Positions 27,857 to 37,142 of a stretch of 64,000 nucleotides of DNA are shown piece after piece. Position 1 is the stretch's first letter; each line of letters starts with the position of its first letter. The translations under genes and the position numbers were made by a program. The notes beneath the pieces were generated by a model that was not told the origin of the DNA, searched no databases, and saw nothing but the letters and a program-made list of their open reading frames with translations. This DNA is from Corallococcus sicarius (GTDB taxonomy: Bacteria; Myxococcota; Myxococcia; Myxococcales; Myxococcaceae): positions 1 to 64,000 of the forward strand of contig NZ_RAWG01000003.1 of NCBI RefSeq assembly GCF_003611735.1, in the 5' to 3' direction.

Positions 27857-28465
27857 TCAGACCAGGAGCGAGACAGCCAGCGCCAGCATGACCAGCCCGA
27901 TGATGCCATCCAGAATCCTCCAGGCGAGGGGTCGGGCGAAGAGCGGCGCGAGATACCGCGCGCCGAAGCCCAGGCTGCTGAACCACGCGCAGCTGGCGAC
28001 GGCGGCCCCGGCGCCGAAGAGCGGCGCGCCGTGGCCTCCTTCCCGCGCCGCGACGGAACCCAGGAGCACGACGGTGTCCAGGTAGACGTGGGGGTTGAGG
28101 AAGGTGAGCGCCAGGGCCGTGCGCAGCGCGCGCCCCGAGCTCGCCTCCCGCCCGCCTGCGGCCTCCAGCGCCGCGCGGGCAGGGCGGAGCGCACGCAAGA
28201 GCGACGTCACGCCGAACCAGGCCACGTAGGCGGCGCCGCACCACGTGGTCACCAGGACGAGCCACGGGAGCTTCGTGATGAGCTGCCCCATGCCCGCGAC
28301 GCCCGCGGCGATGAGGAGCACGTCTCCGGCCACGCAGACGCCGACGACCAGGGGGACGTGCGCGCGCAGCAGGCCCTGCCTCAGGACGAAGGCGTTCTGG
28401 GCTCCGATGGCCATGATGAGTGAGGCGCCCAGCCCGGCCCCTCGCAGAAGTGGTGACAGCTCCAT
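27857..28465 (-). CDS. argO: LysE/ArgO-family amino-acid exporter
   Basis: A 202-residue inner-membrane exporter for basic amino acids. The family mark GAQNAFVLRQGLLR follows the first span, and TFLNPHVYLDT is the second conserved segment. About six membrane spans are visible. The start MELSPLLRGAG has GGAGGG upstream; the longer frame is not needed. It is divergent from an ArgP-type regulator with 108 bases between, the usual arrangement for this pair. Arg or Lys is the likely substrate. Confidence 0.88.
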   Translation of the reverse strand: MELSPLLRGAGLGASLIMAIGAQNAFVLRQGLLRAHVPLVVGVCVAGDVLLIAAGVAGMGQLITKLPWLVLVTTWCGAAYVAWFGVTSLLRALRPARAALEAAGGREASSGRALRTALALTFLNPHVYLDTVVLLGSVAAREGGHGAPLFGAGAAVASCAWFSSLGFGARYLAPLFARPLAWRILDGIIGLVMLALAVSLLV

Positions 28466-28573
28466 GACGACCCTCCGGGTGACGCACACTTCGCGCCCCC
28501 ACTCGGCAAGGTGCCCGCAGGCGGGTATGTAGGGGAGCTAAACTTCCTGAACCGGATGAAGGAACGCTAAACC

Positions 28574-29482
28574 ATGCTCGACTACCCGCTGCTGGAGGCG
28601 TTGGCGGCCGTTGTGCGAGAGGGGTCCTTCGAGCGCGCCGCCCGGGTGCTCCACGTCACGCCGTCGGCCGTCTCCCAGCGCGTCAAGCTCCTGGAGGAGC
28701 GCCTGGGTCAGGTGCTGGTCGTGCGGGCGCAGCCCTGCCGCCCCACTGCGACGGGTGCGGTGCTCTGCGGGCACGCCGAGCAGGTCGCGCTGCTGGAGCA
28801 CGAGCTGCGCACCCGCCTCCCGGAGGTGGGGACGTCCCCGGGCCCTCGCCCCACGCTGCGCCTGGCGGCCAACGCCGACAGCGTCGCGACCTGGCTCGTG
28901 CGCGCGCTGGCGGACTTCACCTCGCGACACGACGTGCTCTTCGACCTGGCCGTGGACGACGAGACGCACACCGCGGAGCTGCTGCGGTCGGGCTCGGTGC
29001 TCGGTGCGGTGACGTCACAGGCCGAGCCCGTCCAGGGTTGCCGCGCGACGCGCCTGGGGGCGCTGCGGTACCTGGCGACCTGCTCCCCCGACTTCCACCG
29101 GCGCCACTTCGGCTCGGGCGTGACGGGGGCGGCCCTCGCCGGCGCGCCGTGCCTGCGCTTCGACACCAAGGACGCGCTCCAGCGCACCTTCCTGCGCCGG
29201 CTGACGCGCACGCAGGTCGAGCCGCCGACCCACTGGCTGCCCAGCCCGCACGGCTTCGTGGACGCCTGCCGCGAGGGGATGGGCTGGGGGATGAACCCCG
29301 AGCCCCTCATCCGCGAGGAGCTGCGCGCGGGGAGGCTCGTCGAGCTCGCGGCGGGCCGACACCTGGACGTGGTGCTGTACTGGCAACAGGGGCGACTGGC
29401 GTCCCCCCTCGCGGAGGAGCTGTCGCGGACGCTCCAGGCGGCCGCCCGCGCCTCCCTCAAGGCCGTCCGCGCCGTCAGGTGA
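28574..29482 (+). CDS. argP: ArgP-type LysR regulator
   Basis: A 302-residue LysR-family activator. The N-terminal winged HTH is LEALAAVVREGSFERAARVL with VTPSAVSQRVKLLEERLG; the effector domain follows. Its length and the divergent ArgO-type exporter gene support the ArgP/LysG group, which senses Arg or Lys and switches on export. The shared 28466-28573 gap should contain its binding site. No single clear T-N11-A palindrome stood out. Confidence 0.85.
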   Translation: MLDYPLLEALAAVVREGSFERAARVLHVTPSAVSQRVKLLEERLGQVLVVRAQPCRPTATGAVLCGHAEQVALLEHELRTRLPEVGTSPGPRPTLRLAANADSVATWLVRALADFTSRHDVLFDLAVDDETHTAELLRSGSVLGAVTSQAEPVQGCRATRLGALRYLATCSPDFHRRHFGSGVTGAALAGAPCLRFDTKDALQRTFLRRLTRTQVEPPTHWLPSPHGFVDACREGMGWGMNPEPLIREELRAGRLVELAAGRHLDVVLYWQQGRLASPLAEELSRTLQAAARASLKAVRAVR

Positions 29483-29503
29483 TCGAGGTTTGAGAACCCG
29501 GGT

Positions 29504-30400
29504 TCAGCCCGCACGCGCATAGCGGCCCGGAGGCTGGCCTACGTGTCGGCTGAACGCAGTGCTGAAGGTGCTCGCCGAGCCGTAGCCGACGCGCTCGGCG
29601 ACCTCCGCGACTCCGAGGTCGTGGCGGCGAAGCAGATCCCTCGCGACGGCCATGCGCCAGGCGAGCAGGTACTCCATCGGCGGAAGGCCCACGGTGCGGG
29701 TGAAGCGCCCGAAGAACGCCGAGCGCGAGAGCGCCGCGGCCTTCGCGAGCTGCGGCACCGTCCACGGACGCGCGAGCTGAGCGTGCATGTGCCGTATCGC
29801 CGGTGCGAGCCGTGCATCGGCCAACCCGCGCAGGAGCCCCGGAGGCGCGTCGTCGGCCGAGGTCGACCGCAACGCTTCGATGAGCAGGATCTCCACGAGC
29901 CGCGTGAGCACGAGCTCGCGCCCCGCCCTCTGTTCTTTCGATTCGTCGCCCACGAGCCGCACCAGCACCGAGAGCCGCTCGACCCCGCGCACGTGCACCA
30001 GCGCTGGCAGCAGCGACACGAGGAGCGCCGCGTCGGGCGAGTCGAAGACGAAGTAGCCACCGAGCAGCCGCACGTCAGGGCGTCCACCGCGCGTGCCGTG
30101 GCGGACTTCATCCCTCGGCGCGGTGGTGACCTTGGGGTCGATGCGCTCGGGCTTCACCGGGTCGAAGCCCGACAAGGTGAAGCCAGGCGTCGCCGGTAGG
30201 AGGACGAAGTCGCCTGCCTCCAGCGTGAGGACTCGCTGGCCTTCCACCGCGAGAAGGCAGCGGCCCTCGAGCACGGCGCAGAAGCTGGGCTGGCCGAAGT
30301 CGGAGTAGCGAACCCCCCAGCGACCCGCGCCGCTGATGCGCTTCGAGAACACGGTGCGCGGCTGGAGCAGCGCGATGACTTCCGAGAGAGGGTCGATCAT
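29504..30400 (-). CDS. AraC-family regulator with cupin domain
   Basis: A 298-residue regulator. The N-terminal half is the cupin_6 type (MIDPLSEVIALLQP, then VRYSDFGQPSFCAVLEG). The C-terminal half has the two AraC helix-turn-helix units (WTVPQLAKAAALSRSAFFGR and LGVAEVAERVGYGSASTF). I start at MIDPLSEV as in relatives; an ATG 36 bases upstream lacks a ribosome site. It is divergent from an SDR gene, which is the probable target. The gene ends at a 12-bp palindrome (gaacccgggttc, 29494-29505) shared with the convergent argP end. Confidence 0.88.
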   Translation of the reverse strand: MIDPLSEVIALLQPRTVFSKRISGAGRWGVRYSDFGQPSFCAVLEGRCLLAVEGQRVLTLEAGDFVLLPATPGFTLSGFDPVKPERIDPKVTTAPRDEVRHGTRGGRPDVRLLGGYFVFDSPDAALLVSLLPALVHVRGVERLSVLVRLVGDESKEQRAGRELVLTRLVEILLIEALRSTSADDAPPGLLRGLADARLAPAIRHMHAQLARPWTVPQLAKAAALSRSAFFGRFTRTVGLPPMEYLLAWRMAVARDLLRRHDLGVAEVAERVGYGSASTFSTAFSRHVGQPPGRYARAG

Positions 30401-30508
30401 GCCTGGACTCTCGCAAATGAAATGTGGACCCGCCATGATAGTGGGTCCGGCCCACCGTCGCTACGCTCCTCCCATCAACGCCGCACTCCTCGCGGCAAGG
30501 GAGCTGAC

Positions 30509-31252
30509 ATGAAGACCGTCCTCGTCACGGGTTGCTCATCTGGCTACGGCCTCGAGACCGCGCGTCACTTCCATGCGCAGGGCTGGAACGTGGTCGCCAC
30601 CATGCGAACGCCGCGCGAGAACATCCTGCCTCGGTCGAGCCGACTGCACGTGGTGGCCCTCGACGTGACGAAGCCAGGGAGCATCGCGGCTGCGCTCGAA
30701 GCGAGCGGGCCCCTCGATGTGCTCGTCAACAATGCGGGCATCGGGCTCCTGGGCGCCTTCGAGGTCACGCCGATGACCACGGTGCGCGACGTCTTCGAAA
30801 CCAACACCTTTGGCGTGATGTCGATGACGCAGGCCGTGCTGCCGCAGTTCCGCACGCGCGGGTCGGGGGTGATCGTGAATGTGACCTCGAGCGCGACGCT
30901 GGCACCCATGCCGCTGGTGGCTGTCTACACCGCGAGCAAGATGGCCATCGAAGGGTTCACCGCGTCGCTCGCGTTCGAACTGGAGGCCTTCAATGTGCGG
31001 GTGAAGTTGGTGGAGCCAGGCTACGGCCCGAGTACGAGCTTCACGCGCAACGGGAGCGCCCGCATGGAGGGGCTGCTCCCCGAGGCGTACGCGCCCTTCG
31101 CGGAGCGCATCTTCGCTTCCCTGGGGCAGCCGGCCGCGGTGACGAGCGCGTCCGACGTGGCCGAAGGGGTCTGGCGTGCCGCGAACGACTCGACTGGGAC
31201 GCTCCGTTTCCCAGCCGGTCCCGACGCAGTGGCGCTCGCTCGGGCGACCTGA
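30509..31252 (+). CDS. Short-chain dehydrogenase/reductase
   Basis: A 247-residue NAD(P)-dependent oxidoreductase. The cofactor motif is TGCSSGYG, followed by DVLVNNAGIG and the catalytic set Ser127/128, Tyr140 and Lys144 (NVTSSATLAPMPLVAVYTAS). The Cys in the glycine-rich loop is unusual but tolerated. GGGAG lies before the ATG. A divergent AraC regulator suggests substrate-induced control. The substrate is not predictable; ketone or alcohol turnover is expected. Confidence 0.88.
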   Translation: MKTVLVTGCSSGYGLETARHFHAQGWNVVATMRTPRENILPRSSRLHVVALDVTKPGSIAAALEASGPLDVLVNNAGIGLLGAFEVTPMTTVRDVFETNTFGVMSMTQAVLPQFRTRGSGVIVNVTSSATLAPMPLVAVYTASKMAIEGFTASLAFELEAFNVRVKLVEPGYGPSTSFTRNGSARMEGLLPEAYAPFAERIFASLGQPAAVTSASDVAEGVWRAANDSTGTLRFPAGPDAVALARAT

Positions 31253-31410
31253 GCGGCAACTGCTGTGCGCCACGTCCACCGTGGTGTGCGGAGACGTTGT
31301 TCGTCAGGCGGAGATGGCCAGAAGCGCGCAGCGCGGAAGGACGAGACGCATGCGACGAGACCTCGCGGAAGCGGGGATGAAACACCCGGGCTTTACCATT
31401 CTTGCTCGTC

Positions 31411-31737
31411 TCAGAGCACCTGTCGCACGGCCTCGTCGAGCTTCGCCTTCGGCACCGCGCCGACAATCTGTTTCACCACCTTGCCGTCCTTGAAGAACAG
31501 CAGCGTGGGCATGGCGCGGATGCCGTACTGCTCCGGCGTCACCGGGTGATCATCGACGTTGAGCTTGGCCATCTTCATCCGGCCCTTGTACTCGGAGGCC
31601 AGGGCTTCAATGACGGGCGCGATGACCCGGCACGGCGGGCACCACGTGGCCGTGAAGTCCACCAGCACCGGCTCGGACGACTCCAGCACCTCGCGCTTGA
31701 ACTCCGCGTCTCCCAATTCAATGACATTGCCGGCCAT
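31411..31737 (-). CDS. trxA: Thioredoxin with WCPPC active site
   Basis: A 108-residue thioredoxin, a cytosolic disulphide reductase. The active site ATWCPPCR places Cys33 and Cys36, with Pro in place of the usual Gly, which tends to alter redox potential. The fold is otherwise complete: [25 protein letters not shown] with the cis-Pro, and [20 protein letters not shown] lies before the ATG. The gene stands between an SDR gene and a LysR gene without obvious operon partners. I see nothing in 31253-31410. Confidence 0.92.
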   Translation of the reverse strand: MAGNVIELGDAEFKREVLESSEPVLVDFTATWCPPCRVIAPVIEALASEYKGRMKMAKLNVDDHPVTPEQYGIRAMPTLLFFKDGKVVKQIVGAVPKAKLDEAVRQVL

Positions 31738-31859
31738 GTCCCATCCTCCGTGAAGGGCGCCCGTCACACCGGGCCGCGCCTTGTCCACGGCGGGATGTAA
31801 TCGCGGGCAGCCACCGGGACGAGGGGCCCGCGCGAAACGCATTGTTCCGCCAGGAGCCC

Positions 31860-32777
31860 CTAACCCTCCTCCCACGGGAGCGACGCGCCGCGCTCGGACA
31901 GCAGGTCCAGGAAGGCGCGCACCTTGAGGGGGAGCTGCCGGCTGCTCGGGTAGACGGCGAAGAGGGGCAGGCCCGGGGGCGTGTCGGCCGCGAGCACGGG
32001 GACGAGCAACCCTGCGCGCACGTCGTCCGCCACGAGCGAGGCGGGCAAGCGCACGATGCCCAGCCCGGCGCGCGCCGCCGCCTGGCCTGCGCGAACGCTC
32101 GGCACGCGCAGACGACCCGCCACCGGCACCGTGCGCGCGCTCCTGCCCTCTCCGAAGAACCACACCTCGTCGGAGCCGGGCTCGGCCAGGAGGACGCACT
32201 CGTGCGCCGCCAGCTCCTCGGGGGACTGGGGCGTGCCGTGGCGGCTCAAGTAGGCGGGGCTCGCATAGCACCCCGTGCGCACCCGCCCGAGCCTGCGCGC
32301 CACCAGCGACGAGTCCGCGAGCGGCCCGGTGCGCAGCGCCAGGTCGTACTCCTCCGCGACGAGGTCCACGTGCGTCTGTGCGAGTGACACCTCCACGCGC
32401 AGTCGGGGCTGGCGCAGGAGCAGCTCGGCGATGACGGGCGTGAGCAGCTCGCCGAGCAGCGACAGGGTCGCGATGCGCAGCGTTCCCTGGGGCGTGCCGC
32501 GCGACTCGCTCAGCGCCGCGTTCACCTCGCGGGCGTCGGCGACGAGCCGGGCGCACTGGGCGTGGTACTCGCGGCCCGCCTCGGTGAGCCGCAGCCGCCG
32601 CGTGTTGCGCTCGAGCAGCCGGATCCCCAGTCGCTCCTCCAGGGCGGACAGCCTCCGGCTCACCGTGGACTTGCGCAGGCCCAGGCGCTCCGCCGCGGAC
32701 GTGATGCCGCCTGTCGTCACCACCTCCGCGAAGAGGAGCATGTCATCCAGCAGCGGGGGACTCGAGGCCACGGGCAA
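31860..32777 (-). CDS. LysR-family transcriptional regulator
   Basis: A 305-residue regulator of the CrgA/DntR-like subgroup that often governs quinone or aromatic stress genes. The HTH is [20 protein letters not shown] with [18 protein letters not shown]. The effector domain includes [20 protein letters not shown], typical of the subgroup. The start is uncertain: TTG at 32777 or GTG at 32771; neither has a strong ribosome site. No divergent target gene is evident, since the next plus-strand gene starts 160 bases away and encodes a surface lipoprotein. Confidence 0.85.
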   Translation of the reverse strand: MPVASSPPLLDDMLLFAEVVTTGGITSAAERLGLRKSTVSRRLSALEERLGIRLLERNTRRLRLTEAGREYHAQCARLVADAREVNAALSESRGTPQGTLRIATLSLLGELLTPVIAELLLRQPRLRVEVSLAQTHVDLVAEEYDLALRTGPLADSSLVARRLGRVRTGCYASPAYLSRHGTPQSPEELAAHECVLLAEPGSDEVWFFGEGRSARTVPVAGRLRVPSVRAGQAAARAGLGIVRLPASLVADDVRAGLLVPVLAADTPPGLPLFAVYPSSRQLPLKVRAFLDLLSERGASLPWEEG

Positions 32778-32939
32778 AGCCTATGCCTGGAGGAGGGGAG
32801 CGCGCACAGACCGATTTCGCGTGGCCGGAGGCCGGGGCCCGGGGTCTTCCAGGCTCGCGTGCCGTGTCACGGCGCATGGAGGCCGGTGCCCCGCCGGTAG
32901 GCACGGCGGGAAGCGCCGGCCCGGCAAGGGGAGTTCCGG

Positions 32940-34604
32940 ATGAAGGCGAACCGCTGGCTGTTGCTGGGGGCCCTGGGTGTGGCGCTCGGTGTCGTGGGAT
33001 GTACTGGTGAAACCGGCAACCCGCCGCAGAATCCTCCGGCGACCGTGGATGCCGGGTCGGACGCGGGTGCGTCCCTCCCGCCCGACGCGGGACCTGGCTC
33101 CCTCTGCATCGCCGAGGGCGTGACGTGCAGCAAGGACTCGGGCGCCCAGTGCTGTACGGGCCTCTGTACGGACTCGGGTGTCTGTCCGGCCCCGAGCACC
33201 CAGTGCACCGCCGCGGGCAGCGCCTGCACCAGCGGCATCGAGTGCTGCACGAACAGCTGTCTGGACGGCAAGTGCTCTTCGCTGCAGTGCCTGGATGTGG
33301 GCAGCACCTGCGCCAGCGCGGAGGCGTGCTGCACCAAGGTCTGCGGCACGGACGGCAAGTGCGCGGCGCTGCCGCCCAGTGGCACCAGCAGCTGCAAGGT
33401 GCCGGGGCAGGCGTGCACCGGCGCGGGGGACTGCTGCTCCAGCAACTGCCAGGCGGGCGTCTGCAAGCCGGCGTATTCGTGCCAGGCGAACAACGACCTC
33501 TGCATGAAGGGTGCGGATTGCTGCGGCGGTGTGTGTTCGCAGGAGAACACCGGCACCCCGGGGCGCTGCGTGTCGGTCAGTGGTGGCGGCGCGGGCAGCT
33601 GCCTGCAGGACGGCAACCCGTGCACGGGCGGCAGCAATTGCTGCTCGCGCACCTGCGTGGACCTGGGCTTCGGGACCACGGTGTGCCAGCCGGTGGGCGG
33701 CTGCCGCCCCACGGGTGACTACTGCACCAACGACGGCGCGTGCTGCGGCGGTGAGAAGCTGGCCAACGCGGTGGACTGCCGCGAGAGCCGCTGTGACAAG
33801 CCGAATGGCTGCAACCCGGTGGGCAACATCTGCGGCAGCGGCCAGCTGCCGGACGGCGGCATCATCGACGTGAACGCCCGCGAGGCCTGCTGCGACGGTC
33901 AGAAGGCCGTGTGCAAGGTGGACTCCGTGGGCGTGCCGCGCTGCTTCGGCGGCTGCCCCAACAACAACTGCCCGGCGGGGTGCCCCTCGGGCTACACCGG
34001 CGAGGCGCCGTGCTGCATCGCGCAGGAGCAGGAGTGCCAGTTCTCCGACCAGTGCTGCGGCGGCGCGCGCTGCCTGCCCGGCGCCAATGGCGGCCTTACC
34101 TGCCAGAAGGTGACGTGCGCGGCGGTGGGCACGCAGTGCGATCCTTCGAACTCGCAGTGCTGCGCCGGCACCTCCTGCCTGAGTGCCTCCGAGCTCACCT
34201 TCGCCTGCCGGGCCACGCCCATCTACCCGGACGGTGGCACGGTCACCCCGGATGCGGGCACGGGCGGAACGGACGCGGGCACCTGCGCCGCGAACGGGAA
34301 GACCTGTGGTTCAGGGGCGGCCTGCTGCTCCGGCATCTGCAACGCCGGCACGTGCGCCGCGCCCAGCGTCTGCCAGCCCCAGGGCCAGGCCTGCACCTCG
34401 GCCGGAGACTGCTGCGCCGGGCTGGGTTGCCGCATCCCGGGTGGCAGTGTCAGTGGCACCTGCGAGACGGGGTCGACCTGTTCCGCGGCGGGCCAGGCGT
34501 GCTCGCCCACCAGCCCGTGCTGCCCGACCCTCTTCTGCGGGAACGTCGCGGGTGAGGCCTGCGACGGGACGACGCCGTGCCTGTGCGTCGGAAGCATCGG
34601 CTGA
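32940..34604 (+). CDS. Cys-rich lipoprotein with knottin-like repeats
   Basis: A 554-residue predicted surface lipoprotein. The lipobox is VVGC after MKANRWLLLGALGVALG. An Asp/Pro linker follows, then about a dozen short modules with Cys spacing close to C-x6-C-x5-CC-x3-C-x4-C (CTSGIECCTNSCLDGKC, CASAEACCTKVCGTDGKC, CTGAGDCCSSNCQAGVC). This order (C, C, CC, C, C) is that of inhibitor-cystine-knot peptides. A second Asp/Gly-rich linker (TVTPDAGTGGTDAG) splits two module groups. A binding or adhesive role at the cell surface is plausible; no enzyme motif is seen. Confidence 0.8.
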   Translation: MKANRWLLLGALGVALGVVGCTGETGNPPQNPPATVDAGSDAGASLPPDAGPGSLCIAEGVTCSKDSGAQCCTGLCTDSGVCPAPSTQCTAAGSACTSGIECCTNSCLDGKCSSLQCLDVGSTCASAEACCTKVCGTDGKCAALPPSGTSSCKVPGQACTGAGDCCSSNCQAGVCKPAYSCQANNDLCMKGADCCGGVCSQENTGTPGRCVSVSGGGAGSCLQDGNPCTGGSNCCSRTCVDLGFGTTVCQPVGGCRPTGDYCTNDGACCGGEKLANAVDCRESRCDKPNGCNPVGNICGSGQLPDGGIIDVNAREACCDGQKAVCKVDSVGVPRCFGGCPNNNCPAGCPSGYTGEAPCCIAQEQECQFSDQCCGGARCLPGANGGLTCQKVTCAAVGTQCDPSNSQCCAGTSCLSASELTFACRATPIYPDGGTVTPDAGTGGTDAGTCAANGKTCGSGAACCSGICNAGTCAAPSVCQPQGQACTSAGDCCAGLGCRIPGGSVSGTCETGSTCSAAGQACSPTSPCCPTLFCGNVAGEACDGTTPCLCVGSIG

Positions 34605-34676
34605 GCCGGTAGCGGCATCGCGCTGCCTCCACCCCACGGCCCTGGGCGTGGGGGCAGCGCGAGCAGTGCGCGGCGC

Positions 34677-35612
34677 CTACGGGAGGATGAAGTCCCGGGG
34701 GCGCAGCGGCTCGGGCTGGGGTTCTCCCAGCGACTCCAGCAGGTTGATCTCCGCCGTGCGGACGATGGCGAGCAGGGGCAGGTCGTTGGGTGCGTTTCCG
34801 AAGGGCTCCTCCAACTCGTCGCTCAAGAGGTCCAGGCCGAAGAAGGTGTAGGCGATCATCGCGGAGAGCACGGGCGTGAACCAGCCCAGCGCCTCGGCGA
34901 GGCCGAAGGGCAGCAGCAGGCAGAAGAGATACGCGGTGCGGTGCAGCAGCACGGTGTACGCGAAGGGCAGCGGGGTGAGGCGGATGCGCTCGCAGGCGCA
35001 GAGCACGCCCGTCATGGCGTGCACCCGCTCATTCAAGGCGCCCCAGGTGATGTCGGATAGCCGGCCTTCCCGACGCAGCGTCCCCAGTTCCCCCTGATGC
35101 TCGCGCAGGAGGGCGTTCGGGCGGTTTCCGCTGGCGAGCACGCGGGAGCGCTCGGGCTCCACGACGAAGCGCGAGATGTCCTCCTGGGCGTCGTGTCCCC
35201 GCAGGTGCGCGGCGAGCGCATGCGCGAAGGCGATGTTGCGGTGCACGAGGCGCCGCGCGGCCTGTCGCCCCTCGATGGGCAGCTCGGCGCGCCCGTCGTC
35301 CAGCAGTGCGATGGCCGCGTGGGTGAACGCGCGCAGCTCAATCATGAGCGCGCCCCACTGCTTGCGCGCCTCCCACCACCGGTCGTAGCAGGCGTTGTTC
35401 CGGAACCCGAGGAAGATGGAGAGCGCGATGCCCAGCAGGGACAGGGGCGCGGGCGAGGTGACCTGGAGCCGCAGGTAGCCCTGCTTGTGCGTCAGGACGA
35501 CGAAGCAGGAGAGCGCTGCAATGCCCAGCACGTGAGGCAGGACGCGCGGCAGGACGGTGCCGCGCACGACGAACAGGAGCCGGAAGAAACCAGGACGGGG
35601 ACGGACGATCAC
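34677..35612 (-). CDS. Bestrophin-type ion channel (UPF0187)
   Basis: A 311-residue membrane protein of the bacterial bestrophin family, whose studied members are ion channels. The start VIVRPRPGFFRLLFVVRG at GTG aligns with the usual N-terminus; the frame is open to 35681. Conserved parts include FLGFRNNACYDRWWEARKQW and ERIRLTPLPFAYTVLLHRT, with LLPFGLAEALGW and YTFFGLDLLSDELEEPFG near the end. Four membrane spans fit. The ion and physiological role are unknown. Confidence 0.87.
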   Translation of the reverse strand: MIVRPRPGFFRLLFVVRGTVLPRVLPHVLGIAALSCFVVLTHKQGYLRLQVTSPAPLSLLGIALSIFLGFRNNACYDRWWEARKQWGALMIELRAFTHAAIALLDDGRAELPIEGRQAARRLVHRNIAFAHALAAHLRGHDAQEDISRFVVEPERSRVLASGNRPNALLREHQGELGTLRREGRLSDITWGALNERVHAMTGVLCACERIRLTPLPFAYTVLLHRTAYLFCLLLPFGLAEALGWFTPVLSAMIAYTFFGLDLLSDELEEPFGNAPNDLPLLAIVRTAEINLLESLGEPQPEPLRPRDFILP

Positions 35613-35762
35613 GAGCGGGACCTCGTGCTCCAAAACCCCGCGGCTCGCAAGGACGTCGTGCGGCTCGCTCCACGAAGTCACGCGACGGAGCGCCAGACAG
35701 TTGGCGGGCTGGATGGCGTCCTACCTGGACTGGGGGCGTGTGATTGCTATGTTCCAGGTCCT

Positions 35763-36539
35763 ATGGGGAATCCCCTACCTGGGAAGTGGTTATTGCTCAG
35801 CGGCCTGCTCGCTGGAGCCTCGATGGCAGAGGGACGGGGGCCGCCTGGCATCCGGACGCTCTTCCTGGCGGACGCTCCCGATGCCGCGCCTCAACGTGTC
35901 TACGTGAAGGGACACGTTGTGACGGTCCTCCGCTTCGAGCAGCCCGTGGAGGCGGCACGCACCCGTCTGGTGGGAGGCGAAGGCCGGTTCGAGCCCCTGG
36001 GCATCGTCGGGCGGAAGGTCATCCTCGAGCCCCGTCAGGAGCTGGATTCGGACGAGGGGTTTTCCCTGATGGTGACCCTGGCCGATGGGCGTGAAGTGCT
36101 TTTCCTCCTTCGCCCCGCTGGGCACCGGGGAGGACGGAGCGCGGACCAGCAACTGGATGTCTTCGACGACCGCGTGAGCTGCGAGGCTCAGCGGGCCGCG
36201 CTCCGCGACGCGGAGCAGGAGAACAAGACCCTGCGCGCCGACAACGAGCGGCTTCGCAAGGAAGAAGTTTCCGAGGACCATGCGCTGGCCGCATTGCTGG
36301 CGGCAGGGGCCGTGGCCCAGACGCCGTTTGTTCTCGCGGACCACTTCTCCGGGAAGGATGAAGACGCGGCGTTGGACGGAACCCTCTTCCGGGGCATCGG
36401 CAAGGCCGCGGTCGTCTTCGTGGATGGAAGTGCGTTCCTGGACGAGGGCACGCTGACGTCCCTCTTCCTGGAGATGTACCGGCAGGACGGGCTCCGGCAG
36501 GCGATGGTTCAACTGGATCCGGACCTGATCGGAAAGTAA
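35763..36539 (+). CDS. DUF2381-family protein, compact form
   Basis: A 258-residue exported protein of the DUF2381 family found in Myxococcus relatives. The start MGNPLPGKWLLLSGLLAG is signal-like. Family segments are FVFD-like VLRFEQPVEAAR, EGFSLMVTLADGREV, the coiled ALRDAEQENKTLRADNERLRKEE region (about 140-165) and EMYRQDGLRQAMVQLD near the end. From memory of relatives, about 50 residues seem missing between GKAAVVF and VDGSAF, with the frame kept. Relatives often lie beside Ser/Thr kinase genes; none is here. A lipoprotein gene follows after 10 bases. Confidence 0.75.
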   Translation: MGNPLPGKWLLLSGLLAGASMAEGRGPPGIRTLFLADAPDAAPQRVYVKGHVVTVLRFEQPVEAARTRLVGGEGRFEPLGIVGRKVILEPRQELDSDEGFSLMVTLADGREVLFLLRPAGHRGGRSADQQLDVFDDRVSCEAQRAALRDAEQENKTLRADNERLRKEEVSEDHALAALLAAGAVAQTPFVLADHFSGKDEDAALDGTLFRGIGKAAVVFVDGSAFLDEGTLTSLFLEMYRQDGLRQAMVQLDPDLIGK

Positions 36540-36549
36540 GAGCGACCGG

Positions 36550-37047
36550 ATGAACTCCCGCGAATGTTTGTTCCTGGGGTGTGTGGTCCTGCTGGGATTG
36601 TCGTTGGGCTGTGCCACGACCCCAGGAGATGTCCGACTTCGCGCCGACGGCACGCCCCTGTCAGAGAAGTGCCCGGAGAAGTCGCTGGAGGTCATGCGGT
36701 ATCTGCAGCTCTTCGTGGGGGAGGCTGCCTGGGTCCAGTTGGATGCGAACCAGAGCCGTGCTCGGACCATCACCCTCTACGACGGTCCCATTGAAAGCGT
36801 GCTGGACGAAGACATCGGGACCCTGGAGGCACCGGCCCGTCTCTATGGGCGCGTCTGGACTGGAGGGGCGCAGCCGGTCATCCGCTACTACGCGGCCAAG
36901 CGCATGCGGGGCGGGGACACCGTGCCCATCTGCGCGGTGGCGCGGCTTGGATTCGGACAGCTGCGCAAGCTGCCGGAGTCCAAGCCGGGAACCGCCGTCC
37001 TCGATTCATCACGTGCCGGTGTCTACATCGTGGATGAGTTCCGGTAG
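36550..37047 (+). CDS. Lipoprotein of unknown function
   Basis: A 165-residue predicted lipoprotein. MNSRECLFLGCVVLLGLS leads into the lipobox LGC (CATTPGDVRL). The mature part is beta-rich with a central ARTITLYDGPIESVLDEDIG segment and YGRVWTGGAQPVIRYYAAKR. It begins 10 bases after the DUF2381 gene, so the pair is almost surely one transcript. This pairing is typical of the DUF2381 context. Confidence 0.75.
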   Translation: MNSRECLFLGCVVLLGLSLGCATTPGDVRLRADGTPLSEKCPEKSLEVMRYLQLFVGEAAWVQLDANQSRARTITLYDGPIESVLDEDIGTLEAPARLYGRVWTGGAQPVIRYYAAKRMRGGDTVPICAVARLGFGQLRKLPESKPGTAVLDSSRAGVYIVDEFR

Positions 37048-37142
37048 GGCCATCTCCAGCGCCATTGGATTCGCGCCGTGGCAACATGGTGGCGGACCCG
37101 CCCGGTCAGGATCCTGGCCGGCCATCGTCTGCGCAGGCGCCT

